Shown piece by piece: positions 45,541-57,225 of a stretch of DNA of 64,000 nt. The notes under the pieces were generated by a model. The model saw nothing but the letters and a program-made list of their open reading frames with translations, had not been told where the DNA came from and ran no database searches. The translations under genes and the position numbers were made by a program. Each line of letters opens with the position of its first letter. Position 1 is the first letter of the stretch. Source of the DNA: Clarkia xantiana subsp. parviflora (taxonomy: Eukaryota; Streptophyta; Magnoliopsida; Myrtales; Onagraceae); NCBI GenBank assembly GCA_036873135.1, contig JAPTYO010000003.1:28586763-28650762 (forward strand), given 5' to 3'.

Positions 45541-46380
45541 ACGTTATGCAATTTAGAGTTGTCATACATTTTTGAATTTGAAGAATATAAAGAGACAATG
45601 AGTTTGAAGTTTCCCATCAATTAAAACATCTGAAAGAAACTCATTGAAATAATCAGATGCTAAAATTTAACAGAATTTCTCATGTATTCAACATGATTGT
45701 GAGCTGGGTAATCTATACACTAGTCACCTCAATATACAGGACAAACCAGTAATGAAGCTCCCCCTTCTACTAAACATGGTCTGTGATGGCGTTTCATTCA
45801 AGTTAACAAGAAGATTAATATATGCCGAATGAGAGTTATCAAAATGGAGTAAAGAAAGTGATCAAATATCTCAATGAACCAACCAAGGATGAACACAAGT
45901 CTCAATCATTCCCATATAATAATAATAATATCCTCAAAGCATGCATCAATGAAGTCACACAAGCAACACACAGAAAAGAAAAACAAAGCATAACTTACTA
46001 ATCATCCACGTCATCATCTTCAGAGTTAAACTGGTGATGATGTGCATTTTGATCTGCCTGGTTATCTTGTTGGGGTGGAGGAATAATTATATCAAAAGTA
46101 GTAGCAGGCACGATCTTCTCAAGGCCCTTGAGTCCTAAATTGGCGAATTCCATGACAAGAAGCGGAAGGTAGGATAATAGGTTGTTCTTGAACTCATCAC
46201 TACACCTCATCACTTGCCATGCTTCTCCTTCTTGCAGACCCACTACCCGGGACCCATATATGTATGCTTTGCATGCCTCTACAATGTCTGCTGCATTTCT
46301 CATGAAGTGTCCCGCCACAAAATCCTCAAAATGCTGTTGTATTAACAAGTAATTCAATTCAATTCTCATCATTTGGTATA

Positions 46381-47071
46381 GGGTTAAGAACACAATAGGG
46401 GCCTGAATGTTTGCCCATGTTGCCAAAAGGGGTCTGAATTGAAAAAACGTATTATTAAGGGCCTGAATTTTGAGTTTTGTGTATAAGTGAGGTCTCCGTC
46501 TATTTTTTCTGTTAAAAGTGACGGAAAATGGTCACATGCCAAGCATGTGACCGAAAATAATTTGAAAACCCGAAAATGCCGTTTGACCAGAGTGTGTCCT
46601 CACATATTTGACCTAAAAAGACATATTTGACCTAAAAAGACGAAAATACCCTTTAAGCCACCACAGCTCCGGCGACCACCACTCCGGCGACCAAAACCCC
46701 CTCCGGCGACCCATAAAAGCTCTGATCGGAGCTTTTTGGGGTCGCCGGAGGGGGTTTCGGTCGCCGGAGTGGTGGTGCCGGAGTGGTGGTGGTCGGTGGC
46801 GGTGGCTTTGGTTGGCCTTAGGGCATAATTTAGTGTGCAGGGGTATTTTAGACATTTCACATTTCATTAATTAAACTGATAAATTGTATAATAATTGCAA
46901 AAGGGTAATTTTGTCATTTCACGTATTTCCGTTACATTTAACGGCAAATTTAGACGGAAACTTGATTATCAACAAAACTCAAAATTCAGACCCTTAATAA
47001 TACGTTTTTTCAATTCAGACCCCTTTTGGCAACATGGGCAAACATTCAGGCCCCTATTGTGTTCTTAACCC
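46381..47071. mobile_element. Mutator-like non-autonomous element, 691 bp
   Basis: Terminal inverted repeats of about 100 bp start gggttaagaacacaatagg and end cctattgtgttcttaaccc. A perfect 9-bp target duplication, tttggtata, lies at 46372-46380 and 47072-47080. The core is GC-rich (ccggcgacc arrays). It lies in the last intron of E2 copy B, inside the left arm of another palindromic repeat. Confidence 0.92.
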
Positions 47072-47080
47072 TTTGGTATA

Positions 47081-47657
47081 ACATGTTTCATTAAAATTAA
47101 CTTTCGTGGTGGAACATCCTTTTTTTTAGACCGTTGGTACAATATGTTTGCAGTTTGTAGACTTTTGGTACATCTGTTAGTTGACCGTTAAGTAGCACAC
47201 GCCTTGCATATGACTAACCCTCTAATTTTTAATTTTTTCACTTTAGTCCTCAATTTGTATTCCTAATTTAACTTAGTCCCTAAACAATTTCAATCGGACC
47301 CTAAGTCCATTTGACCTAGCCAGGGCCAGACCCTGGTTAAGTCCCAGACCTGGGCGACTCTAACCAAGGTCTGGCCCAGCCATGGCTAGGTCAATTGGAC
47401 CTAGGGTCCCATTGAAATTGTTTAGAGGTTAATTTATAAATTAGGAATATAAATTGGAGACTAAACTAGAAGAAAAAAAATGAAAATTAGAGGATTAGTC
47501 ACATGTAAAACACGTGCTACTTGACAGTCAAAACTAACTAATAGTCAACTAAAAGATGCACCAAAGGTCTACAACCAAACGTCTAAAAGAAAAAAAAAAT
47601 GTTGCACCAAAAGTTAATTTAATCAAACATGTTCTACAAAAAGACTTTTTTTAACCC
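47081..47657. mobile_element. Palindromic MITE, host of the 46381 insertion
   Basis: The right end is ...cttttttttaaccc at 47657. The arms pair around a centre near 47360 (gggccagaccctgg / ccaaggtctggccc). The left arm continues across the 46381-47071 insertion to about 46365, so this element is the older of the two. A relative lies at 62385-62920. Confidence 0.65.
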
Positions 47658-48098
47658 TTTTGTTATTAAAAAAAAAAAGACCAAAAAGTTGTTGGAGAAT
47701 AGCATTAATTACCTTGGGTGGTGTCCTCATAGTGTACATCATTGAATGGACAGATTGAAGAAAAGTATCTTCACTATAGATGAAGGATGTGGTTTGGGCT
47801 TCAGTAGTAAGGCTAGAGTCTTCTAATCCCGGCTCGTTGAAGTAGGGTTGGGCGTTCAGTACAAGACCTTGTATCGACACCAGCACTTGAAGCATGTTTG
47901 ACACATTTGGCTGCCACTTCTCATTCTCTTCTTCACCATGCCAAGTGGATAGTAGGCTAAGACACACATACCCATCCTCGTACAAATTGGGATTCACTCC
48001 TAGCCCATGAGAATGGTAGTATACCACCTATATATTATTTAATAATCAATTTCAGCTCTTACAATAAAAAAAAAAAAAAAAAAACCAGCTCTTTTAAC

Positions 48099-48643
48099 TA
48101 GGATGGCAATTTATGCTACCGTGCATCTCAATGTTTGTGTCTAAACTTACTGAACACAAACACACACGGTAAGTTTATCGTGCCACGTTTTACAAACAAA
48201 ACACGACACGGATATTTTTGTGCGTGTCGTGCTATCGTGTTGTGTAAGGATATACAGTTGTACATCTCTATATGAGACCTTTAATAAAAAAAATAACGAA
48301 CTTCATATATAAAAAAAACTATGAATTAATATGTCAGTATTCATAAGCTAATAATATAGAGTTTACAAACACTAAAAATTAAATCACTAATTTGAGTTTT
48401 TAAAGGTAATAAATCAGATTTGTTCAAGAAATACTTAAGAATTAGTCTTATTAGCACAATTTTATCGTATTACCCTGTGTGTCGTGTTATGATACTCAAA
48501 CACGTACGAACATGACACGGAAGTTATATCATGTTAATCGGTTCGTGCTATTGTGTTATCGTTCTGTCATATACTAGCACGTACACGGTTTTTTCGTACG
48601 TGTTCGTGTCATGCTATCGTGTCGTAACAAATTAACAGCCCTT
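48099..48643. mobile_element. Non-autonomous element rich in cgtgtcgtg, probably hAT-like
   Basis: It starts taggatggcaatttatg and ends caaattaacagccctta, giving short imperfect inverted ends with the subterminal repeats cacgacacg and cgtgtcgtg. It lies in the intron after the SINE-bearing exon of copy B. No matching 8-bp duplication was seen. Confidence 0.55.
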
Positions 48644-48681
48644 AAAACATATATAAAAGGGAAATAAGATGTTTCAAAAAA

Positions 48682-49129
48682 GAGAAATGCTATAGACTGC
48701 GACTAGCACGTGCGAATGTCATGCGAATGTCTCCAGGAATGCACATTTTTTAAACTACAGGACCTTGTTTTAATTAGTATTAATGAATGTTTTTGTTTTC
48801 CAACACTACCCCGCACAGACCATAGACTTAATAATGCAGACATGTATGTTAAAACTAAAAGCATGGATTTATTTTTTTAATTTGTTATTATATTAGTTTT
48901 TATATGGTTCCGATAGTGTCTTTTATATTCAACAATGTCATTATTAAGTAATTGACTCGGACTGATTTTAGATTATAATATATTTTTACAAATATTAATA
49001 ATATTTTATTAATTTATTATTGTGTATAATATAAATTAGAAATATATGATATTATGTATTATTTGAATGTGTTTTTTTTTTTTGTGGAATGTGTTTTCAT
49101 ATCACATACTTGAAAACTGGTATTTTAAA

Positions 49130-49165
<36 letters not shown>

Positions 49166-50491
49166 TAATATATTCATTTTAATTTTGATTATTTTGTTAC
49201 ATTAGTGTATATAAGTTAAAATATATGATCTCATATATCATTCAGAATGTCTTCACATTTACTCTCATGTGAAGAATATTTTTTGTAAATTAAAGTACCA
49301 TAAAAAAAATTATGCATTTTTTATTATAATATTCAAGATTAAATAATATTATAGTAAATTTAATTTAAGGAAATAAATATATCTATCTATAGACATTAAA
49401 AATATCTAGAATTACTTAATAACGAACATAATTTGCACAATATAACTTTAGTGTCGTGTCGTGTTCGTGTTTAAGTATCACAACAAGTCACACATGATAG
49501 CACGATAAAGTTGTGCTACTAAGTCTAATTCTTGAGTATTTTTTTAATAAATCTTATATAATAGCGCTTTTAAAACTCTAATAGTGTTTTAATTTTTAGA
49601 GTTTTTAAACCATATATTACGAACTTATGAATATTAACATATTAATTCATTGTTTGTTTTTTTTTTCTATATGAAGTTTATTATTTTGATTTTTGCTTAA
49701 AGATCTCGTATAGAGATGTATAACTTAATACAAAACGATAGCAGGACACGAAGACTCACGAAAAAATCCGTGTTTGTAAAACGTTGCACGATAAATTTAC
49801 TGTGTGTTTGTGTTCATTAAACACGACACGACATTAAAATGCACGATAGCATTCATTAACTCACGAATTGTCACCCCTAGTCACTTGGCACTATATTACG
49901 CTTTTGAGGTCAAAAGTTCTAAAATTGTTTTTAAACGTCGGAATTGAGAATTTCGCTACTTGTCAACTGTCAATATCTAAATTAATCATGCAAGGTTGTG
50001 TTTCGTTAGATTACACATAACACGCAATTCATTGATGATTTAACATCTACTCTCAAATATTATAATCAAAGAGTCATTAAGGTATTCTACTTTATGAATG
50101 ATTTCTTTTTATCTGAAAGTAGATGCGCATATATGTTAAATAACATGTGATATTATATATTATAACTATGACTCTAGTAAATTAATAAAAAAAAATTAAT
50201 AACTTGAATTAAATACATAGCACAATTCTTTAGTTAGGATATTATTGAATTTAAGGATACTATTAGAACAATAGGAAAAGCTAATTTAGTAATAATATAA
50301 TAATTAAAAATATCCAAAAACTTTAACACGTGATAAGTTAGTCTCTTTCATGCTTAACTCGGGGTAGTATTGGAAAATGGAATAAATAATTTAGAATTAA
50401 TTAAAACAGAGTCCAATAGTTTAATAAATGTGCATCCCAGAGATTTTCGCATGGCATTCGCACGGGAGGTTCGCAGTCTCTAGCATTTCTC
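48682..50491. mobile_element. Mutator-like element, 1.8 kb, with a nested repeat
   Basis: The ends gagaaatgctatagactgcga and inverse tcgcagtctctagcatttctc continue as inverted blocks for about 70 bp (cgtgcgaatgtcatgcgaa and ttcgcatggcattcgcacg). A 9-bp duplication, ttcaaaaaa, lies at 48673-48681 and 50492-50500. No transposase frame. An inverted, truncated copy of the 48099-type element lies inside it. Confidence 0.88.
49425..49879. mobile_element. Inverted, truncated copy of the 48099-type element
   Basis: Its reverse complement starts taggggtgacaattcgtgag and then follows 48099-48643: aacacaaacacaca, atttatcgtgc, gttttacaaacac, and acatctctatacgagatctt. It is nested in the 48682-50491 element. 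Confidence 0.65.
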
Positions 50492-50574
50492 TTCAAAAAA
50501 AAAATATCTATATATATATGCGGAGCTTACCGGAGGATAATCAGGATAGTTGGGAGGAAACAAGATGTCAAAAA

Positions 50575-50729
50575 CCCAAGGTTGGTTGGACCAACTGGTA
50601 AAGCGAGTTGTGTTCCCCGTGGGCGACCCGAGGTCGAAACCCGCCGGAGACGCCGCCTTGGGGAGGACTTTAACCTTAACGCTCCCGGTCCGAACTTGCG
50701 AAAGCAATGTAAATATATAAAAAAAAAAA
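50575..50729 (+). mobile_element. tRNA-derived SINE inside an E2 exon
   Basis: The head ggttggttggaccaactgg, the B-box-like gaggtcgaaaccc, the body ttaaccttaacgctcccgg and a poly(A) tail match the SINE at 7149. The duplicated target, aaacaagatgtcaaaaa, lies at 50558-50574 and 50727-50743 and is perfect over 17 bp; its A-rich start blurs the border with the tail. It interrupts the UBC-core exon of copy B in antisense orientation. The perfect duplication indicates a young insertion. Confidence 0.95.
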
Positions 50730-51159
50730 CAAGATGTCAAAAAAGAAAAGACCATCATGGTAAGGGGTTCCTTGAGCTCCTAAAATCACAGCTCTTAATA
50801 AATCCATTCGCTCTTCATAAGCTCTTACAAATATTGTATCTGCAATAATAGATATTAAGCCAATTTAAGACATTATTTTTTGTGTGTTAAGAACCTAAAA
50901 ATATGTATTTTTCTACCATGCTCTAAAAGCACCATACTTTTGGTTTTTTTATTACTAGTGTGGACTTAATTGTAACCTATGTAAAACTTTAAAACTTTAA
51001 AAGTATGAAAAATTTGAAATTTTTTAACCACACCTAATATTTGCATCATACTATTAATAATATCAATTTCCCTCTAGGGTTCACCTTTAGGGCAATAGAA
51101 AAATATTAAAAAAAAAAGTACCAAAAGCATGGTGCTCTTAGAGCGTGAAAGAAAGATCC

Positions 51160-51503
51160 AAAAAACAATGACACTTAAATGTTATGTTGCTAATCATTGT
51201 GCTGCATTTAAAATGTTGACATTCGATGTCCTAACTACCAGATTTGTTGTTTTCCGCTGATTTTGACATTAAAATTGGTATTTTAAGTAATAAAAACATG
51301 TTTTCCACTTTCAATGTATATCAGATTTGTGCTCATAGTTTAGGCTTATTTGATGCTTAAAAACATGTTTTTATTTTGACAATTTTAAGAAAAAAATTAG
51401 AAATCAATAAATCTGATAATTGAGACGCTAAATATAAATATTTTAAATTAGGACATTAATGGGAAACATGGTCTACAGTTGGAACTGTTTTTAGGTTATT
51501 AAC
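51160..51503. mobile_element. Palindromic MITE in an intron of E2 copy B
   Basis: Left block cacttaaatgttatgttgctaat and right block acatggtctacagttggaactgtttttaggttattaacc are inverses in outline. The inner blocks (ccagatttgttgttttccgctg, taaaaacatg) match the copy at 26915-27276. Ends approximate. Confidence 0.6.
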
Positions 51504-52024
51504 CCTTATTTCTTTTAGATACAATTTAAGGCAAGTAAATATTTTATGTGTAATAGAGAGCTAAGTAAGCGTTTTTTTTTTTCAAGACAAATAATATGGA
51601 AGTCTACATACCTGGCAAATTCTTATCCAAGATCTTCCATTCTTCTTGAATTCTCTTTGCCCAAGCCTTTGGATGCTGAATTCGGGTGAAACGACGTAAG
51701 AGAAATAAACATATATATCTTTTATTAAAATAAATATAAAGACCAACCAAATTGTTTACCTGCTTCACCCATAATTTGTCTGTCTCATAAAAATGATGAT
51801 CCAAGCAATCTTGGACAATGTCAAAATTCTTGAAATTCTTATATTTCTTAAGAGTTTCAACAACATCATCATCTTGTTCAGCTATCACAAAACCCTTCAA
51901 AGGCTCCAAAATCTGCAGGTCAATCCGTCGATGGAAAAAAAAAAAAAAAAAAAAAAAATCGTCGATGGCAAAATTAAAGTTAGCATAAAAAGGGTCTCGA
52001 ACTATATATAATGTGAAGAAAAGA

Positions 52025-52385
52025 AGACAAGATTTTAATTGCAAAAACACTTAATAAACCTCAGTTGAATCATTTGAGTGACCATCAGAAACATCAGTCA
52101 TGACCTTCTTCCCTTTCTCATTTGAAAGAGGAAGATAAGTAGAATCATCTTCATCACTTTCAATCTCAATAACTTCATATGGATGACCCTGCAGAATTTC
52201 GGAATATGAGTCTTGACATATCTCAAGTAGGAGCTATTCTATCACTAAATTGCTCAATAAAGAATACAACAATCTATCCCTTGAGCATGGAGCTTTACAC
52301 TTGAAAAGATAGTACTTCAAGTATGAAAACAAACACAATAGACAAAGAAAAATCCCACAAGAAAGCAAAAGAAGAGTAAATTACA
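52025..52385. repeat. Duplicated exon block, distal copy
   Basis: Copy of 53855-54255. It contains the 129-bp exon at 52060-52188 and about 190 bp of its upstream intron (gagcatggagctttacactt and other blocks). Near-identity in both exon and intron marks a recent segmental duplication within copy B. Confidence 0.88.
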
Positions 52386-52882
52386 AATTGCTATCCAAAC
52401 TTTACTTCTTTTTTTAAAAAAAATTGTATATCTGAATTTTTAATTTTTGAGCAAATTGCTATATTTGTTTCAATTTTCGTCAAATTGGATAGTAATTGAG
52501 CAAATTTTCGCCACATGGAATCTTTTCATGTGTACCCAAGATGAATTCGGATATACATTGAAAGAATTGCAACAAAATACATTCAATTTGACGCTCAATT
52601 GAATACATTGTTTTAAATGGGCGGAAGTCCAGTTGAGCATCAAATTGAATGTATTTTTTTGCAATACTCCCAATGTATGTTCGAATTCATCTTGAGTACA
52701 CATGAAAAGACCCCACATGGTGGAAACATGCTCAATTTCTGTCCAAATTGAAGAAAATTGAAACCTACGTAGCAATTTGCTCGAAAATTAAAAGTTCAAG
52801 TAACTGATTTTGAAAAATTAAAGTTTAGGTAGAAATTTGTAAATTGGTCAAAGTTCATGTAGCAATTTGATTACTAACCCTA
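52377..52882. mobile_element. Palindromic repeat of about 500 bp
   Basis: The outer blocks gtaaattacaaattgctatccaaactt and the inverse around catgtagcaatttgattac face each other. The inner blocks tgtgtacccaagatgaattcg and cgaattcatcttgagtaca are inverse, with the centre near 52615. No coding content. Confidence 0.65.
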
Positions 52883-53296
52883 ATTTCAACATTAATTGAA
52901 TAATGAGTAGATGTATTGTTTCGTCGTAGATTAGATATAGTTGGAACTTGTATATAAGCATTGCATTCGATTGTTTTTTTTTTTTAGAAGACTCGATTAA
53001 TAAGAAAAAAAATAGTTATCTTCCTCAAATTTTTGTGATTCTCATTCAATTTTAATTCACTTTTGTATTCATAAATAAATCTCATTTAGGTGTGTGGTTG
53101 TGTTAATTACAAAGAGGGTTTGCATCTAGAGAACTTGGCTGATTTACAAATTGCTACATAATTTTTTTTTAGTTATATGAATTTTCAATTTTAGACTAAA
53201 TTGATTTATCAGTTATAATTTCAGTCAAATTCAACATAAATGAGCATATGTCGGTCGTATATGGTCTTTTTATGCGGTTAATTAGATTAAATTAAA

Positions 53297-53826
53297 GGGT
53301 TTAAGTATCTTTTCATACCAATTCTTTGCACAGAATCCACATTTGATACCACTTCTATTTTTTTGTATACTTTTGGTACCAATTCTTTCAACTTTGTATC
53401 CTTTTGGTACCACCGTTAACTTTCCGTCCAAATTAGCCGTTAAGTGTCATGTGTCATGCACGTGGTTAGCCCTAAACTTCTGATTTTGTTCATTTTAGTC
53501 CATCTAATACATCCCTAACTTTTAATTAGGCTAGGTCCGGCTAGGTCAATTTGGGTTAAGGGTTTGGTTTTCATATTTTAGGACTAAATTGAACAAATTA
53601 AAAGTTAGGGATGTATTAGATGGACTAAAATGAACAAAATCAGAAGTTTAGGGCTAATCACGTGCATGGCACATGACACTTAACGACCAATTTGGACGGA
53701 AAGTTAACAGTGGTACCAAAATGATACAAAGTTGAAAGAATTTGTATCAAAAGTATACAAAAAAATAGAAGTGGTACCAAAAGTGGATTCTATGCAAAGA
53801 AATTGTACGAAAAGGTACTTAATCCC
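53297..53826. mobile_element. Palindromic MITE between the duplicated exons
   Basis: Ends gggtttaagtatcttttcatacc and inverse tacgaaaaggtacttaatccc; the arms pair along nearly the whole length. The flanks taaattaaa and taatttata agree at 7 of 9 positions, compatible with an aged 9-bp duplication. Confidence 0.75.
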
Positions 53827-53854
53827 TAATTTATAACATTAAGGAAGATAATAA

Positions 53855-54255
53855 AACAAGATTTTAATTGCAAACACACTTAATAAAAAATATACACGAT
53901 CTAATTAATACGTCTATAACGCAAACTGCAAGAGGATACCTTAGTTGAATCATTGAAGTGACTATCACAAACATCAGTCATAACCTTCTTCCCTTTCTCA
54001 TTTGCAATTGGAAGATAAGTAGAATCATCTTCATCACTTTCAATCTCAATAACTTCATATGGAAAACCCTGCAGAATTTCGAAATATGAGCCCTGATATA
54101 TCTCAAGTAAGACCTATTCTATCACTAGATTGCTCAATAAAGAACACAACATTCTAGCCCTTAAGCATGGAGCTTTACACTTGCAAGGATAGTACTTGCA
54201 GTACGAAAACATGCACAAGATACAAAGAAAAACCCCACAACAAACTAAAAGAAGA
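53855..54255. repeat. Duplicated exon block, proximal copy
   Basis: Partner of 52025-52385. The exon here (53940-54068) and that at 52060-52188 differ at about 11 of 129 positions with no frame change. Confidence 0.88.
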
Positions 54256-54939
54256 GTAGATATTTAATAATAATAATCAATAAAAATAATGAATGTCTGA
54301 GTAGATTTAGATTATAAAAAAACTATATTGTAGCGTAAATGAAATATTCAAATTCAGATCAATTCTTAGCTCCGAATAACGGTTAAAAACCTAATCAAAA
54401 TCTATAGGCTATATTACGGTTTAGTGTCTCAATTTTTTTTATTTTTTTTGTTTATATTCGATATTCAAAGTATCGGAATTGTTGTTTTTCATGTTTTTCA
54501 TTTGATTTTGGCGTTAAAATTGACATTTTTTTAAGCAACAAAACTATTTTACTTTACAAATTACAGCCCCCATCATGTATCATTGATTTCAGACCAACAT
54601 CCCAAAAATAGGCAATATATTTTTGGATTGGTAAAATGAAATCGACAGTAATTTTATTTTTTAGCAGTTAGTTTAAATACATCGATGTATTAGAAATATT
54701 ATTTACTTTTTTTTTTCTTATAAAATATATTGCATTCTTTATTATAATCTAATAGCCGAAAAATTAATTTGAATTACAGACAATTTCATTTTAGCACAGT
54801 CAAAACTATTATTTGTTTATAAATAAAAATTAATTTATCTATACTAATTAAAATAATATAATATTATTAATGGCATAGATTTATCTAATGTGTTTTAAAA
54901 TTTAAGAGGAATAGTTGTACTCTGTTGTAAAATTACATA

Positions 54940-55180
54940 CACGCCAAAAATTCTAATTTTTTTTTTAATTCATAATGGTAAATATATTGTAATAACCTCA
55001 TTTTATTTCAAATAAGAGTGTTTTCGGTTTTTATGTTGACTTGTTTTTATAAAACAGTAAGTTTTTCTTTCCATTTAAAGCGTATTTTCCGGGTGAATGT
55101 TTTTCTAATTATACTTTTTAATATAAAAAAAGTGTGTTCATTGTATTTGGTATTTTTTTAATAGAACTAACATAAGTCTC
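54940..55180. repeat. 200-bp dispersed direct repeat, copy 1
   Basis: Shared blocks: aaataagagtgtttt, tttaaagcg.attttccgg, gtgttcattgtatttggtat and agaactaacata. The same order recurs at 56695-56905 and 56985-57225, upstream of and within E2 copy B. Confidence 0.75.
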
Positions 55181-55557
55181 GTGACTCGATTCATCTAGTT
55201 AGGAAGCTCGCTTTAGCTGATGTGCTAGCATGGACGTATGGTCTAGGAGACCAATGTCAAGCACAAGCACGATCAGAGCGAGACACATAACTCAGCCAAT
55301 TGAGTCATCACCATTAAACCTAAACTCAATGGTCGAGCCCTTGCTTGGGCTCATGCTTCATGGGATCTACCAGATCAGGCTGCCACAGACTCGGGGCAAG
55401 GCTAAACCCGTGAATTGAGAAACACATCAGATAGATGGGTACTCATAATCAGCTATTGTATGCCTAATTACAAAATATCAACCAAAAAAATAATTAAGAT
55501 ACCAAACACGGCCAACAATTGACGCTATTATCCCGATTTGGAAACTTTTTTTTTTTT

Positions 55558-56080
55558 GGGTTAACATGTATTTTGGTCCATGATGTTTGACAACTTTTGG
55601 GTTTTGGTCAATGATGTTTTTTTTTACCTAGTTTTGGTACCATATGTTTGCAGATTTTTTCTAGTTTTGGTCTAAACGTTACACTCCGTCCATTTTTTGA
55701 CTTGTACAAGTCACGTGATCCACCCTAAACTTTCAACTTTGTTCAATCTAGTCTCTCTAATACTTTCCTAACCTTTTTTTAGTTCAAGTTAGTCCCGAAA
55801 TTTCAAAAATTCAATTGGACCTATTGTCTAATTGGGGTCAATTTTGAAACTTCGGGACTAAATTGAGCAAAAAAAAAGGTTAAGAAAGTATTAGAGGGAC
55901 TAAATTTAAAGTTTAGAGTGGATCACATGGCTTGAACATGTCAAAAAATGGACGGAATGTAACGGTTAGACCAAAACTAGAAAAAATCTGCAAACATATG
56001 GTACCAAAACTAGGTAAAAAAAACATCATTGACCAAAACTCAAAAGTTGTCAAACATCATGGACCAAAAGACCTGTTAAC
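55558..56080. mobile_element. Full-length palindromic MITE (GGGTTAA family)
   Basis: It starts gggttaacatgtattttggtccatgatg and ends catcatggaccaaaagacctgttaac. The two arms of about 250 bp are near-perfect inverses, so the whole element can fold back. It is flanked on both sides by T-runs, so the duplication cannot be read. Related pieces lie at 1-256, 10735-11063 and 57613-57788. Confidence 0.85.
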
Positions 56081-56694
56081 TTTTTTTTTTTTTTTTTTTT
56101 TTCAAAATTCTAGAACCATGGAAAACTGCCGAAACCTCAAAGTTTAGTCCAGTTCAGGTCTATATATATGCGGCCTCAACTCAAGATCAAGAAGAAAGAG
56201 ATTATTTAATACGAACGCAAAATCAAGGCAACAGCTCCAACATAACAAACTCCAGCAAGAAGCACCAACTAAAAGAACAATCGTCAACAGTCAAACTCTA
56301 TATATATAGCTGAAACTAAATGCATGCATCAGAACCGGTGATGAGCAGACATTCACCGATCAAAGCCAAACTGATGAATCACTCACCTCTTTTATCTTCT
56401 GGGACTCATTGTTCAGCGGCAAGGAGTCAACGATCTGGTCCATAGATGAAGAAGAGGCAGCAGTATATTGTTTCCTGTTCAACGAAAGAGATATAGTTAA
56501 AAGTTTCAATCATGTATATAACCGTTGCAGTGATGATCAACAGAAGATAGAGTTTACACACATGGTGTTCTTTTTTCTGTCTCCGGCGATCAGTATTACA
56601 AGGCAAGAAAGGTGGCAGAGCAGAGCGCTTTGGTTTTCAGGGCTCAAGATAAGAATTGAGAGTGGTTTGAGTTTTATAGCAAACACTTGGTTTG

Positions 56695-57225
56695 AGTTTC
56701 AAATAAGAGCTTTTTCGGGTTTTCGGGTTTTATGTTGACTCATTTTTCTAGAATAATTTAAGTTTTCTTCATTTTAAAGCGCATTTTCCGGATGGATATT
56801 TTATGATTATTCTTTTTAATAAACAAAAATTGTGTCCATTGTATTTGGTATATATGTTGTTTTACTAGAGCTAACATACAAGCAACTCAAAGTTCGAACT
56901 TCGAGTTGAATTACAGTTAACTTCATTTTAGCGACACGCAGTATTATAGAACAACATACACCTAGGGTCAATAATTATTTTTTAAATTAAAAATAGTAAA
57001 TACGTTGTAATAACTTTAATTTATTTCAAAAAAGAGTGTTTTCAATTTTTATGTCGACTCATTTTTCTAAAATTGTCCATGTTTTTCTTCATTTTTAAAG
57101 CGCAATTCCGGATAGATATTTGTCTGATTATCCTTTTTTAATATAGAAAAATTGTGTTCATTGTATTTGGTATATTAGTTGTTTTACTAGAACTAACATA
57201 CAAGTAACTCAAAGTTCGAATTAGA
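56695..57225. repeat. 200-bp direct repeat, copies 2 and 3
   Basis: Copy 2 lies at about 56695-56905 and copy 3 at about 56985-57225; they share landmarks with 54940-55180. Both lie upstream of E2 copy B. A separate block (ggcaagaaaggtggca, gagcgctttggttttcag) from its exon 1 area at 56602 recurs at 57489, so the 5' end of the gene was itself partly duplicated. Confidence 0.8.

Larger units (their letters stand above)
45998..56640 (-). pseudogene. E2 ubiquitin-conjugating enzyme, UBC25/26-like (copy B, disrupted)
   Basis: Exons by homology with copies A and C: exon 1 near 56562-56640 (no in-frame ATG found), 56474-56387, 54068-53940, 52188-52060, 51912-51760, 51675-51612, 50839-50531 (carries a SINE), 48027-47713, 46333-45998. 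Without the SINE, phases join from exon 2 to the stop. The UBC core is readable: HPKAWAKRIQEEWKILDKNLP, NPNLYEDGYVCLSLLSTW with the predicted catalytic Cys, and VLVSIQGLVLNAQPYFNEP; the C-terminus is acidic (EDDDVDD). Lesions: the SINE plus target duplication adds 169 bp (not a multiple of 3) inside the exon for DGLFFFDILFPPNYPDYPP, and the start codon seems lost, though a Met in exon 2 (SSSMDQIVD) could serve. Odd: the 129-bp exon at 54068 is repeated at 52188, both with good splice sites. Transposons swell the gene to 10.6 kb against 2-3 kb for its siblings. Confidence 0.85.

Noticed and set aside
45026..45541. Plus-strand 171-aa Cys/Arg/Val-rich frame
   Set aside because: It is a translation of the 20-bp minisatellite and ggt runs, and frames are open on both strands because the DNA is GC-rich. 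No family resemblance.
48099..49879. One large transposon with 450-bp inverted ends
   Set aside because: The left arm has its own right end near 48643, and the right arm lies inside the separately bounded 48682-50491 element, so these are two insertions of one family.
50480..50758. 92-aa frame reading through the SINE into E2 sequence as a possible exonised protein
   Set aside because: The frame before the SINE is not that of the E2 exon (HDGLFFF is read +1). It is open by chance and does not join the exon to its upstream partner.
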